From Euryodendron excelsum (taxonomy: Eukaryota; Streptophyta; Magnoliopsida; Ericales; Pentaphylacaceae), in contig CM065388.1 in NCBI GenBank assembly GCA_033060915.1, positions 39,099,501-39,163,500 of the forward strand: a stretch of 64,000 nucleotides of DNA. The letters run 5' to 3'. Position 1 is the stretch's first letter. Every line of letters starts with the position of its first letter. A model generated the notes under the pieces. That model was not told the DNA's origin. It worked only from the letters and a program-made list of their open reading frames with translations, and searched no databases. A program made the position numbers and the translations under genes. This document shows positions 35,401 through 46,563 of the stretch, piece after piece.

Positions 35401-36650
35401 ACCATCACATTGGTTTTACTTAGATAAACGAAACTTCTTTAAAAATGTGAGGTATTTCTTCTGGGATGATCCATACTTATTCAAGTATTGTTCTGACAGA
35501 TAATTCATCAGTGTATCCCCGACAATGAGTTTCATTCTGTCATGGATTTCTATCACTCCTATGCTTGTGGTGGGCACTTTAGTTCGAAAAAGACTGTTGC
35601 AAAGATTCTGTAATTTGGCTTATATTAGCCCACCATGTTTCGTGATGTTCACACTTTTTGCACATCCTGTGATAGGTGTCAATGATTTGGAAGTCTGACT
35701 AGAAGGCACATGATGCCCCTCAACCCTATTCTTACTCTTGAGATATTTGATTATTGGAGTATTGATTTCATGGGACCATTCCCTAACTCGTTTGGATTCC
35801 TTTACATTCTTGTGGCCATTAATTATCTGTCTAAATGGGTGGAGGCCGTTGCTTCTCGTACCAATGATCACCGCGTTGTGGTCAAGTTCTTAAAGGAGAA
35901 TATCTTTTCTCGCTTTGGTATGCCTCGTGCTCTCATTAGTGATGGTGGCACTTATTTTTGTAATAAACCTATTGGAATGTTAATGCGAAAGTATGGGGTC
36001 GTTCACAAAGTTAGTACATCTTATCATCCCCAAACTAGTGGTCAAGTTGAGTTAGCTAACCAAGAGATTAAGCACATTCTTGAGAAAACTGTTAATCCTA
36101 ATCGTACGAACCAGTCCTTAAGGTTAGTAGATACACTTTGGGCTTATAGAACTGCTTACAAAACTATATTAGATGCTTCTCCATACAGGCTTGTGTATGG
36201 GAAATCATGTCACCTTCCAGTAGAAATTGAGCACAAAGCTTATTGGGTCATTCGCCACTTCAATGAAAACATAGATGCAGCTGGCCAAACTAGGAAGCTA
36301 CAACTCAATGAACTTGAGGAACTCTGAAATGATGCCTATGAGAATGCAAAGATCTCTAAGCCAAGATGAAAACATTCCATGACGAGCACATCCTTCGTAA
36401 GTCTTTTCATGTCGGTTAAAAAGTATTGCTTTACAATTCCTGATTACACTTGTTTTTGGGCAAATTGAAGAGTAAGTGGTCTGGACCTTATCAGGTAAGA
36501 GATGTGTCACCGCATGGAACGGTAGAAATTGAGAATTCCAACAATGGGAATATTTTTAAAGTCAATGGGCAAAGACTGAAGCCCTACTTGGAGAATTTTG
36601 TAAGTTTGATTAAAAGTGTGGATCTTATGGATCCACCATTTCTTGAGTAA
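35401..36650 (+). pseudogene. pol: Element C integrase; core frame open, flanks broken
   Basis: The 205-codon open frame 35710-36327 holds the core: [13 protein letters not shown] (first D), [12 protein letters not shown] (second D) and [18 protein letters not shown] (E). All three DDE residues are therefore present. The upstream zinc-binding part (about 35400-35700) is interrupted by stops, for example at 35503. After TGA at 36325 the reading shifts. The C-terminal part resumes at 36450-36650 with KLKSKWSGPYQV and VNGQRLKPYLE, the usual GPY/F-type end of gypsy integrases. The product would insert cDNA into chromosomes. Confidence 0.85.
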
Positions 36651-37000
36651 AAGCAACACCCAATCAATTTGTATAATTAGTTTAGTTTATGTATTTGGTT
36701 TAGTAGCTAGTTTATCTTTAGTTAGAGGGAAGGGACCTTTCTTCCCACCCGTGTTTGTCTCCCACCCTTTCCTTTACATTTTCGCCTCGCAGTCGTGGCT
36801 GCTATCTGGTTTGGGGGAGGGGACACGTTCGTTTTTCTAATATTTGTGTTATTATTGTTTTATCTTTGTGACTAGTAGACATTAAAGAACTGGATAGTGT
36901 TATGTCTTCTCGTATAGATGGTTGAGTGCTTACATTTGCATGTTGCATCTTTCGGATATTTCCATTTCATATCAAGGGCGAGATAATTCGTCGCGCAAAG

Positions 37001-37280
37001 ATGGTGAGAAGAGTTGAGCTCCAAGAGAAACAACCTCAACCTCTTACTGGTCGCAATACTCTGGCCAAAGAAAAGAGCAAAGAGACTAAATAAGTGTCAT
37101 TGTTGTGCTAGACACACGTGTGTAGATAAAAATTGCAAAGGGAGTCACCAACTAATGTTAGGGAATCAGATGGTTTACCGAGATATTATTAAAGGGCGAG
37201 TAAATGCTGAGGCAATGAGACACTTTGGAATCACCAGAACGATGGACTATTTTGATTTTGATGTCAAAAGTCTTGCTTGA
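37001..37280 (+). pseudogene. Cys/His-rich extra reading frame downstream of integrase, unrecognised
   Basis: ATG 37001 in a good context opens a basic frame (MVRRVELQEKQPQPL) that stops near 37090. The overlapping frame (open 37014-37280, no ATG) continues with CHCCARHTCVDKNCKGSHQ and then RDIIKGRVNAEAMRHFGI. The C-x-C-C-x3-H-x-C-x4-C-x3-H spacing could bind zinc. One frameshift would explain the two pieces. It occupies the slot between integrase and 3' LTR where Athila-lineage elements carry additional frames. I do not recognise the family; no membrane segment is visible. Confidence 0.4.
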
Positions 37281-38961
37281 CTTTGTAATGATTATTCTTC
37301 TTAGAGTGTGTTATATTTAAGTATTTTATTTACGTGTTTATCTTTATTTGTAAATATGATTAATATTTATTTTGCATATGTATTTTTAAAAAAAAATCAA
37401 AAATCAAAAGTATGCGCAAGGTCGAGAAGTGTACAATTTGAAGAGGTTTGTGTATCTTTTATCATTTTATACAGTTTTATGTGAAATGCAAATATAGATT
37501 TTGGGGATTTGTTGAAACATGTTTTCATTCACCTTAGTATAATTTTTGTTTTATCCTTTCTTTTTAATATAATTGCAAGAATTTATCTTAACACATAAAC
37601 AGAAGCTATCTTACATCACTCATTATCATATCATGATAAGTTTAGTATTTGTACATGTTGTATAGTTTCATCTGTACAAAAGTGGAGATTATTCACCAAG
37701 TGAATTTTAAAGCCAATCACGCCTTTTAGAGTGTTTACAATTACTCTTGATGAATTTCTTTTATATCACTCATTCAATAGCTCCATTATACCTGTATTTG
37801 ACTTGATTGTTTTAATTGCTTAGGTAATTAAATATGTTGAATTCTTATAACATTTAGTTGTTGTGCACTTTCAAAAATGAATCGAGGCCATCTTTGATCT
37901 TTTAAGCCACATATATATATTTTTTTTTTTGGTTAAAATAATTCCCTTGGAACCATCTCTAAGCCTATTTCTTTATCTCTTACTACATATATCATTGCTA
38001 AAATTTTGTCTCTAAATACGAAAACACAAGTATCTTCACTTGTGCAAATTGAATTGAGAAAGGGAGTGATTTATTTATAATATAAAATTTTAGAAACGAA
38101 GGAAAGAAAAAAAAAAAAGGAAAAAAGGGAACTACAAAAAAAAAAGAAGAAATAAGAGGTTGGCTGTTGAAAAAAATATATATATCTCATCAAATGAAAT
38201 AGGGAAAGTGAAGGTATGTATTCATTGATCAATTCATGTCTCGATCACATATGTTTTGAGACTTTTATCCTTTCTTTCTCTATACCTTAAACCTCATGAC
38301 CAAGTTACAACCTGAAAAAAGTCCTCAATAATTTGATGTGCACATTGCTTGTTCATTAACTCATTAAAGAATTCACATATCAATTGCTTTTGTAGTTTTA
38401 ATATTAAATATTCTTTCATGGAGCTATGTCAAGTTGTCTCTCACTTTTTATTTTCACGTCATTTTTTTATGGTTGTCTCTTTTGATTTTACATTACATTA
38501 CTCTTTTGCAAGAACAACTAGTGTGAGATGCCTATATTCTTTCTTTCTGAGAGAATATCCAGTGAGGCTGAATCAAAGCTTAAAGGATGTATCTGTATTT
38601 TAATGTTGTAATACTTTTCTTATCATGTAATGATCACATACACACAAAATCTTCTCATATATTATTTCAAGATATTATCTTGCTTGTGTATTAAAAAGTA
38701 GGATAGACAGAATATGGTTGTGTCTTGATATATGTCATACTCTATCCTCATTATCCTCACTTGCAGGCCACATTTTGATATTTGTGGATATCATTACTGG
38801 AAACTCTCACGAGACACCACTCGTCCACTAGGGGAAACCTAGGGGTTTAAAGACTTAGTGCATATGCTAAATGCACTCGTAATTCCTACGAAAATGGAGC
38901 CTATATTTTTAAGTGTATTAATTGTTTTGCTAGGAATTGGCAAAAGTTTAGTTAGGGAGTG
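37281..38961. other. Element C 3' non-coding region
   Basis: About 1.7 kb of AT-rich DNA with A-runs (38105-38145) and TA tracts. No env-like, transmembrane or other coding segment can be supported. The purine stretch tttagttagggagtg just before 38962 may be a weak polypurine tract. Confidence 0.6.
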
Positions 38962-39246
38962 TGATTGTACTCTAAAAAAGTATATTCAGAGTTCCTAATT
39001 GTAAGCTATTGGTAGAAATTATTTACACATTATTTATAATTTTAATATAATTTTGGTATTTCTTTATGTTTTTTGTGTTTTCTATAAATTCACAGTTAAA
39101 ATTGAATTAAATGGAGCAGGCATGCATACGGATCCTAGTTAATACTGAAAATATATATAGATATATGTAGGTGATATTATTGTGTGTATGTATTATATGT
39201 ATATGTATGTGTATATGTATAGTAAATATGATATTATAAATATATA

Positions 39247-39284
<38 letters not shown>

Positions 39285-40464
39285 AGGTGAAAGCAAAGAA
39301 AGAAAAAAACAAAAACAAAGAAACATGTTGCCAACAGTCAAATAGAGTGAATTGAATGAAATGCAAGTGGATGCATTATGGAATGCAAGTGGATGTATTA
39401 TAAAATGCATTATGGAATGCCAGTGAATGTATTATGAAATGCACTATAGAATGCAAGTTGATGCATGATGCCTATAAAAAGCATCACTCAGCAGAAGGGA
39501 CAAAAAAAAAAAAGAAAGGAGTTTTTTATAGGGAGTTGGAGAGAAAGCTCTTTCTTTTTCTTTCATTTAGTCATTTAATTGTTAATAATTGTTTAGCCAG
39601 TTAAAATTTTCTTCTTGTTATTCTACTGTAATAAATCATTTTATTTATGAAGTTTTTTTTTTCACGTTGAGTATTTTCAATACTATGAGTACCTAGTTTA
39701 ATTCTTGGAGCCAATTGTGAAGATCATTTGAGAATCTCAGAATATCAACGGAGGTAATTGAGTTTTCATTATTTATATTTAAAATCTTTCAATTCATGGT
39801 AATTAAATTCTAGATCTTTGAGAAAACTTAAATTCTTGATTAAGTTTGGTAATTTCTATACACAAATCTTATTTTGGTATAGTTATTGCACAAATCGATG
39901 GTATGAATTTATGGTTTTAATTTTATTGTTCTAGATTTAATTATTATAGAATTTTTGTTCTAAAAGCTAAATCTTCCAAATCAAATACTCAAGACGAAGC
40001 CAATGATTTGAGTTATGAACCTTCGTTGAAATTTTGGGTGAATCAGGTGATCGAATCAATTAAATCCAATACTATTTTATTAAATTCTATTTAAAGTCTA
40101 GTTCCATAATCATCAAACCTTCCAAAACAAAATATTTTTCTTTTGGTTACCATTTTTCTGCACCAACTGTCCAAATTTCAGCGGTACTATTCTTAGTGGA
40201 ATTCAAACAGGTTGGCTTAGGTTCTAACTGAAGTCATTGTAATACTACAGTATTTAGCACGGCTTAGTCGATATCTAATCTTTTACCGTGGGTGAATTAA
40301 TCATTTACTGTGGGTAAATTTTTCTTTTACCATGGGTGAATTTTCATCTCCAATTTGCATGATTTGTTGACCGTTCCCTGTGGATTCAATATCGACTTAT
40401 CAAGTTATTGCTGCATCACAACCGCACGCTGTCGGATTTTAATAACATTAATTACAAGTGACCA
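38962..40464 (+). repeat. Element C 3' LTR
   Basis: Starts TGATTGTACTCT and ends gtgacca, followed by ATTTT. It is colinear with the 5' LTR, with the same TATA box (39473), a longer GT run (about 39254-39282) and ~145 extra bp at 40245-40390 holding three ttaccgtgggtgaatt-type repeats. Confidence 0.88.
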
Positions 40465-40547
40465 ATTTTCTAAATATTTTGCCTTCAAGAAGTCAAATTT
40501 CAAGTCAAAGCAAATTTTCTACACGTTTTGTCCAAATTTCAAAATGG

Positions 40548-42944
40548 TTGGCGCCACTAGCAGTGGTGCCGAGCCAAATGCTAGTGGCGCTGAGCCAAAA
40601 TTTGGCCTGGCGCCACTCCTAGTGGTACCATAAGCGTTTTTACCTTAGCGCCACTACAATAAGTGGCAGGCCAGTCTTGTGTGTATATATACAAAGCCTA
40701 CCCCTGCGTGAAAAGGGTCTGCAAACTTAGTCCATAAACTCTGCTTTTTGAATTACAGAGCTTAAAGTCTCTCAAAATGCTAGCTCTCTTTAGTTTCCTC
40801 AAACCCTAGCCTCCATACACGTAACCCTAACACTTTTCAAAATACTTTCTGAAAGCTCTCTTCAAAAATCTACTTTATAAAAACTCCCTTCAAAATTTTA
40901 TTTTTCAAAAAGCTCTTTTCAAATTCTTTTCCAAAAGTTCTCTTCAAAAATTCACTTTCTAAAAACTATCTTCAAGTCTCCTTCCTAGAAACTCTCTTTA
41001 AAAGGTCTATTTTCCAAAAACTCTTTCTTGGAGTCCAAGTCACGCCCTAAGTTTCATGATTAGGAAACCCTAATTCTCTTTCATAAAAACATGACTTCCT
41101 CTTTTATTTTAAATCTAGGTTTCAAAAAATTATTCTCTACATTAAATCATAGATTTACAAAATCCTTTTTTCTACGTAAAATCATATATTTCCAAATCCT
41201 AGATTTTCAAAATTCAACATTTCCAATTCCATGCCGAATCCAATCTTCCGAATTAGGAAATTAGATCAAATCTTCCAATTTAGGAAACTATATCGAATTT
41301 GTCAATTTTGGAAACAAGATCAAATAATCTATTTTTTGAAATAAAATCTAATATTTAACTTTATTAAATAGGATTCAAATCTTTCCTAATTCTAACATTT
41401 CCTAATTTCTAACCTTTCCAAATTTCAACTTTCTAAATCTCAACTTTTCAAATCTTTCTAAATTCAAAACTTTCCTAAATTAAAATCTTTCCAAAACTAA
41501 CTCTTTCTTAATTTGATGCTTTCCTAAGATGGAACTTTTCTATTTCGAAACATTTCTAATTCAAAGGTTTCTAAAGTCCAATCTTTCTTAAATTCTAATC
41601 TTTCCAACCATTCCAAGTCAAGTCCTTCTAAATCTAATCAAATCTCTTTTTAAATCTTCTTTAAATCTCACTTCCCTAATTTGAATCTTTTCTAATTTGA
41701 ACCTTTCCTAAATCCAACTTTCTAAAATTGAACTTTTCAAATCTAAATTAAATCTTTTCTAATGCAATTACATGCTCCAACCTTAGGTTACCTAAACCCT
41801 AGGATACCTAAACTCTAGTTCAATCATAATCCTAAGTTAGGAAGTTTCAACTCTTTTCCAAAACTCCTTTAGAAACCAAGCTGGTTTTCCAATTTCAATC
41901 TAAGTTAAGATGTTTTCAAATCTCAATTTTTCTAAATCAAGTCCAAGTTCTTTTTCCAAGTTCCATCCTTTCAAATCAAAGTCAATTCTAAGGTCAATTC
42001 TAAATTCAAGTTTCAATTTCAAATCTTCTATTTCAAGTTCAAATCAAATACTTTTTCAAACCAAACTCTTTTTTAATCAAATCTTTCCAATTCAAACTTT
42101 TCAAAAACCTAAAAGTGTTTATGTTCACTCGGACTCTTGTCCAAACTACGACTGACTTGATTTTCAAAAAGGGATACGTAGGCTACCCTCATGGGTGCGG
42201 TCACAACCTTTCTCAAACTTCCAATTCCATAACCTTTTTCAAACTTTCAATTCCAAGATCTAATTTAAGTTTCTAATTCTAAAGTCTATTTCCGATCTCT
42301 AATTTCTAAAACCTTCTTTTAAAAATCAAATCTATCTTTTTAAATCTATTTTTAAAATCAAATTAAGTCTTTTCAAATCTATTTTCAAAAATCAAAACCT
42401 TTTTCTTGCATTTACATATCATACATCATTTAATTCTTTTCTAAAGTGGATAGTTTTGGACATTTATTAATCAAAGATTCTGAATTAGTGAACGTAGGGT
42501 GAATAGACATGTAGATACTGCAAGGGTAGGGTAGGGTAATAGCTTAGTGTGTCTTCCGTACACGTAACCAACCTTCGAACCTATATCGCTGTTTTCAAAG
42601 ACCAAATGGAGTTATTTTCAAAAACGGTTTAAATTTTTTCGAAGGTTGTTTGCTAAACAACCTGTTTTCTTAAAAAAAAACTCTCTCTTGAGGAAGTTTT
42701 CGAAATCTTTTCAAAAAGCCTAAGTGTAATCTTTGGATTGTGCTTAGTTTTAAGTGACCTAACTCATCTTAATCAAGTTAGGTCACAACTCCAAATCTTT
42801 TCCAAAAGTCCTTATTCAAAATCAGCTTCCAATTCAAACCTGGTCGCACTCGTCCTTCTAGGAGGATGAGTTCTAACAAGAGAGTACTGTATTTTTTTTA
42901 CTTGTGTGTATTTTTCCTTGAGTGCGAAAAATCGGGGCGTGATA
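40548..42944 (+). repeat. Element A 3' LTR, 5'-truncated
   Basis: Matches the 5' LTR from about 18545 onwards: hairpin, TATA-like box (40684), G-poor zone and conserved block. It ends ggggcgtgata before the CAAAG target copy. The first ~1.57 kb of U3 are missing. The junction lies at ggcgccactagcagtggtgcc, itself a copy of the hairpin motif, and adjoins the tandem array belonging to the element interior. Confidence 0.82.
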
Positions 42945-42957
42945 CAAAGCCCATGTT

Positions 42958-43317
42958 TTAAACATTCTCTTCATCTGACATCTTGATGTCTGATTGATAT
43001 TTCTCATCATTAGCGGCTTCTATATACATTTCTCATTCACCTATAAATCCATCTTTTTTCTTCTTAGTTGCAAACTGAATAAATGACCGTCATTGGTGAC
43101 ACTTTGACATTCTGTTAAGTTCTTCACAGAAACGTTGTAACGCCATTTGTAACAATTGTTGGTATGTTCGCATCTTGACAAACCTCTACCAAACATCAGC
43201 CTCCTTCATATGATATTGATACTCATCGTACATTATGTTCACAGTGTTATGTGAGTATTGTTTTTTAGGGTCCAAAGGGTACTCTCATTCATCATACCCA
43301 ACCCAATGATGACCCAT
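42958..43317 (-). pseudogene. Decayed small reading frame, unrecognised, acidic C-terminal motif
   Basis: One minus-strand frame from ATG 43317 to TAA 42958 has several stops. Between them it reads protein-like: YPLDPKKQYSHNTVNIMYDE, then RFVKMRTYQQLLQMALQRFC, then EELNRMSKCHQ, and ends NDEKYQSDIKMSDEEN. The ending resembles the plus-strand frame at 16259-16762. The family is unknown. It lies just downstream, on the same strand, of the MULE transposase fragment. Confidence 0.4.
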
Positions 43318-43559
43318 TGCCTAAAAAATATCACTCACTGTGTAATTCATATTTGAGTTTTACGATAATGTAAAAAAATAACTTTGAGACCCATTTCATA
43401 TATAGAGTCAGGGGATATGATTCTGATCTGTCTATTCATGTAAAGTTTGCCACTGGGTCACCTCAAGCAATCACTGGTTCACACTACGACAAATGATGGG
43501 GCTTGGCTCCGTTGCCTTCATGTGAAGTCTGCCACTATGTCACCTCAAGTAGTAACGGG

Positions 43560-43801
43560 TTCACACTATATATTTTGAACCATGACCAATCACAATAGTT
43601 TTCTGAATCAACTAATGCGAAAGCTCGGGGAAAAATGTTATTCCTAACAGTTCTCATTGTAGTAATCAATATAACTCCTGTATATGTTCCATAAACATAG
43701 GTACCGTCGATACCTATCATTGGAGGGCATTGCTGGAAGCCTTCAATGCATGGGCGAAATGATAAAAATATTCTTTCTAGCGCAACTTTGATCAGCGTAC
43801 A
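43560..43801 (-). pseudogene. MULE (Mutator-like) transposase fragment
   Basis: Reading leftwards from 43801: VALERIFLSFRPCIEGFQQC, then PPMIGIDGTYVYGTYTGVIL, then IFPRAFALVDSENYCDWSWF. This is the core of the MULE transposase domain (F..C..GF..C.P.I.IDGT..YG.Y and FP.AFA.VD.E...SWSWF), including the catalytic-region Asp of IDGT. The N-terminal side is cut by an LTR end at 43802. After WSWF the similarity ends in a locally duplicated segment (cacctcaagtag words at about 43456 and 43539). The enzyme would move Mutator-like DNA elements; this piece is about 80 codons of a much longer protein. Confidence 0.85.
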
Positions 43802-44061
43802 TGTCACGCCGCGCTCCAAATTAGGTGTCATTAACGCCATCTTAGGGTGAGTACAATCACACAGGTCACCATTCTATAAGCTAAACCTCATAATATGTCT
43901 CAAAAATAGAAATCTTAAGAGGATAACCAACATTATATATAAATAAACTATCCCATAATCCTCCACTAAATACATAATAAAAAGACTATCAAATTAAATT
44001 CATAATAATTACAAACAAATTGTAAACAAACTCCATGAACTATCATCTAACATACAACATA
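43802..44061 (-). mobile_element. LTR 3' end in inverse orientation
   Basis: On the minus strand it ends in ggcgtgaca (TGTCACGCC at 43802 on the plus strand). It matches the plus-strand LTR end at 12420-12731 closely and the solo LTR end at 16123 more distantly. It interrupts the MULE transposase frame. Its other end is hidden because element D begins at 44062. Confidence 0.7.
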
Positions 44062-46350
44062 TGTAATATCCCAAACCCCTATTATCGAAATTAATGTGAA
44101 TTTTTTTAAATTTTGCATTATTCTAATGTGCCTTTGGGTCAAATGACTATTGGTAATATATGTTGTACCGTATGCTCCTACTGTGAAACACATGGGTTTA
44201 ATTTCCATATGTATCTCCTAATGAGACACACACCCGTAACACATACACACACACCTACCATAGAAGAGGAAGAGAAGAAGAAGAAGAAGAAGAAGAAGAG
44301 AAGAGATTGAAGAGTTTAACACAAGCTTGGAAGCCATTGAGAGAGAAATGTATGAAATCCAAACCTTGTGTATGCTTGAGTGTATATGTGTTGTAGTTGT
44401 GTCAGGTGACTCATTTGAGTCCCAATTAGTTGGATTTTGAGAATTTGTAAGCTTCCATAGATGGATTAGGAGTTAGGGTTAAAAACCCTCAAATTTGTGC
44501 ATGTTGGGTTTGAAGATTCAAACTCTAGATCCCTTTGATTTACTTGTTGGTTTAGCTTCATTATGAGATATTGTAGTCTTCTTGGGTTGACCTTTGAACC
44601 CAAGAAATATTGATAGAGTTTGGGGTGGTTTGAATTTGAAAATCTAGGGCTTAGAAAATTCATTTTCAAACCAAAATGTGTAAAGTTCAGGGGTGGCCAC
44701 GGGTTGTTTGGATGGGTGTTCGGACCGGTTGCTGACAGGTCGTTCGGACAGGTTGTTAACAGCAGAGTTTGGGGTGGCTACAGGTTGCGCGTAGCTTTAA
44801 CACTGTTTAGTAAAACTGGCATAACTTGCTCTAGAAAACTCAAATTGATGCACCGTTTAAAGCATTAGAAAGTAGACTCAAAGACCTTTCTACCCGTATA
44901 AAATTTGTACTCTAATTCCTTATATAGTGGGAGATATTGAATTTTAAAATTGATCTAAAATTTCTGTTAGCAACATTATTTTTTAGAATTTTAGTCTATT
45001 TTTCATGAGACATAACTTCTTAATCCGAAATGTATTTTTGACCCATGACCTACCAAATTAAAGGTCTTTAAACCTATTTTCAAGTGAAATTGACCTAGAA
45101 TGTAGTCTTATTTTTTTTATAAGAATGAGATGCATTGAATGAATCGGTATTGAGGAATCAATGTTTTAAACCTTAACTTTTATGTTATTGCATTGCATCG
45201 AAGTCTCGTGTTTGATGCTTCTATGTACTCTATGCGTAGGAACACCCTTGTTTAGCACCAATCCTTAAGGATAGAGGCGAGCAACGTTATGCTATGAGTA
45301 AAACCCTATTACTTTCCAAATGTTTTAAGTTCAACTCCATATCATGCAACGTTTTCCATATGATTTCAATGCATTACTGTTTATGCTCAATTATAAATGT
45401 CATGCTTTTAAATGCATGCAAGTTATACTTATGTTATGAATCAAAACTCATGGACTATAATGTTTAAATTAAAGAAATGCAAAGTTTCTAATGTATGGTG
45501 CCAACTCGAGGTATTTTTGATGACAATACCTTAAACTTGCCCGATAGTCCTACGATAGGGGACGTGAAATAAACTATCAACATATTGGGAGACGTCCATT
45601 GGGCTAAAGAGCCTTTGCGTGACCTAAGAGGGTTACTATGGAGCCTAGCTCATATGTCGAGTCATAGCACACTTATGTTTTAGAACAATAACGATGATAT
45701 GTTCAAATGTTTATGACAAGTTATGTTATGCTTTATCACGAGCAAAGATAGGTCGCATCTTTCTTTTATGATACCATATTTTGAAATGATAGAATATTTC
45801 AATATAATGCTAATGCTACCTATGATTTCAAACCTATGCTTTTTCGTTTTTAAGTTCATGCTCTATATGCATAAATGTTTATCTATTGTTTTATACATTA
45901 GATATAAATACTAATCCATGGTATTTTTATGCTCGTGCATCATTGTTATTCACTAAGCGTTAGCTTACGTTTTCTCAAATGTTTCAGGTAGCCAATCCAG
46001 GAGGCCATAGGAGGAGACCATATGTGGATTTTTAGTTACGACCCACAGGCCTATATTATGTTGTGTGTATTTGAGCTAGACCCTAATATTTTGATAATAT
46101 TATAAATGATATGAATATGGCGGCCTCGAATAGGCCTGTATGTACGTTTATGTTTTGGATTATTCACAGCTCTACCATGTATGACGCAAGTTATGTTTTA
46201 AGCTATAAAAATCATATTTCTGCATTTATGTATCATTTTAAATGATTATGCATAGGTGTTCAACCAGTTTATGTAATGCAGCCTTGGGTAGCCATGCTAA
46301 TGGCTGTCATATACCCTAAATCCGCATAGGCCGAGTTATGGGGCGTTACA
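44062..46350 (+). repeat. Element D 5' LTR (2.3 kb)
   Basis: The start recurs at 50984-51144 (tgtaatatcctaaacctc). It contains a (GAA)n tract at 44270-44303 and cggacaggttgttaac words near 44700-44760. It ends ggggcgttaca just before the primer site. Confidence 0.88.
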
Positions 46351-46353
46351 GCA

Positions 46354-46365
46354 TGGTATCAGAGC
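46354..46365 (+). other. Primer-binding site, element D (initiator tRNA-Met)
   Basis: TGGTATCAGAGC, three bases after the LTR, is the standard plant initiator-Met primer site. It starts tRNA-primed reverse transcription. Confidence 0.93.
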
Positions 46366-46440
46366 ATTAGGTTGACACTATAAGATTGAGTCATGTCTAA
46401 ATATAATTCTAGGTTAACTTGTATATGTGCTACATGTGTG

Positions 46441-46461
46441 TATATATATATATATATATAT
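46441..46461. repeat. (TA)n microsatellite
   Basis: About ten uninterrupted TA units in the element D leader. Confidence 0.95.
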
Positions 46462-46563
46462 GTCTATGTATATGTATGCTACATGTGTAATGACGTGCCA
46501 AGGTGTATTACTTGTCATAATATGTTATTTGATTAACTGTTTGATGATTTCGTAGAGCTAATC

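Larger units (their letters stand above)
29173..40464 (+). mobile_element. Element C: Athila-like Ty3/gypsy retrotransposon nested in A, TSD ATTTT
   Basis: ATTTT at 29168-29172 and 40465-40469 flanks the element, with one extra T before the first TG. LTRs lie at 29174-30518 and 38962-40464. The primer-binding site is TGGCGCCGTTGTGGGG (30524), as in Athila elements. Internal order is gag, RT, RNase H, integrase, then about 2.3 kb with a Cys-rich frame, the place where Athila elements carry extra or env-like frames. All main domains carry stops or frameshifts except an open integrase-core segment. The protease region appears deleted. Confidence 0.88.
16978..42944 (+). mobile_element. Element A: Tat-like Ty3/gypsy retrotransposon, non-autonomous, TSD CAAAG
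   Basis: CAAAG at 16973-16977 and 42945-42949 bounds an element with LTRs at 16978-21677 and ~40548-42944, a primer-binding site at 21680, a decayed gag (23214-24850), an antisense PMD-like frame (27190-28896) and element C nested at 29173-40464. Both LTRs end in ATA instead of the usual ACA. No protease, RT, RNase H or integrase can be read between gag and the antisense frame, so replication would have needed pol from a relative. Very long LTRs, gag type and an antisense extra frame are traits of the Tat/Ogre/Retand lineage. Removing element C leaves about 14.7 kb. Confidence 0.85.

Noticed and set aside
42945..42950. Element A right end placed at GATACA to give a canonical TG...CA terminus
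   Set aside because: Ending at GATA instead gives a perfect CAAAG duplication and matches the 5' LTR end (...AATA).
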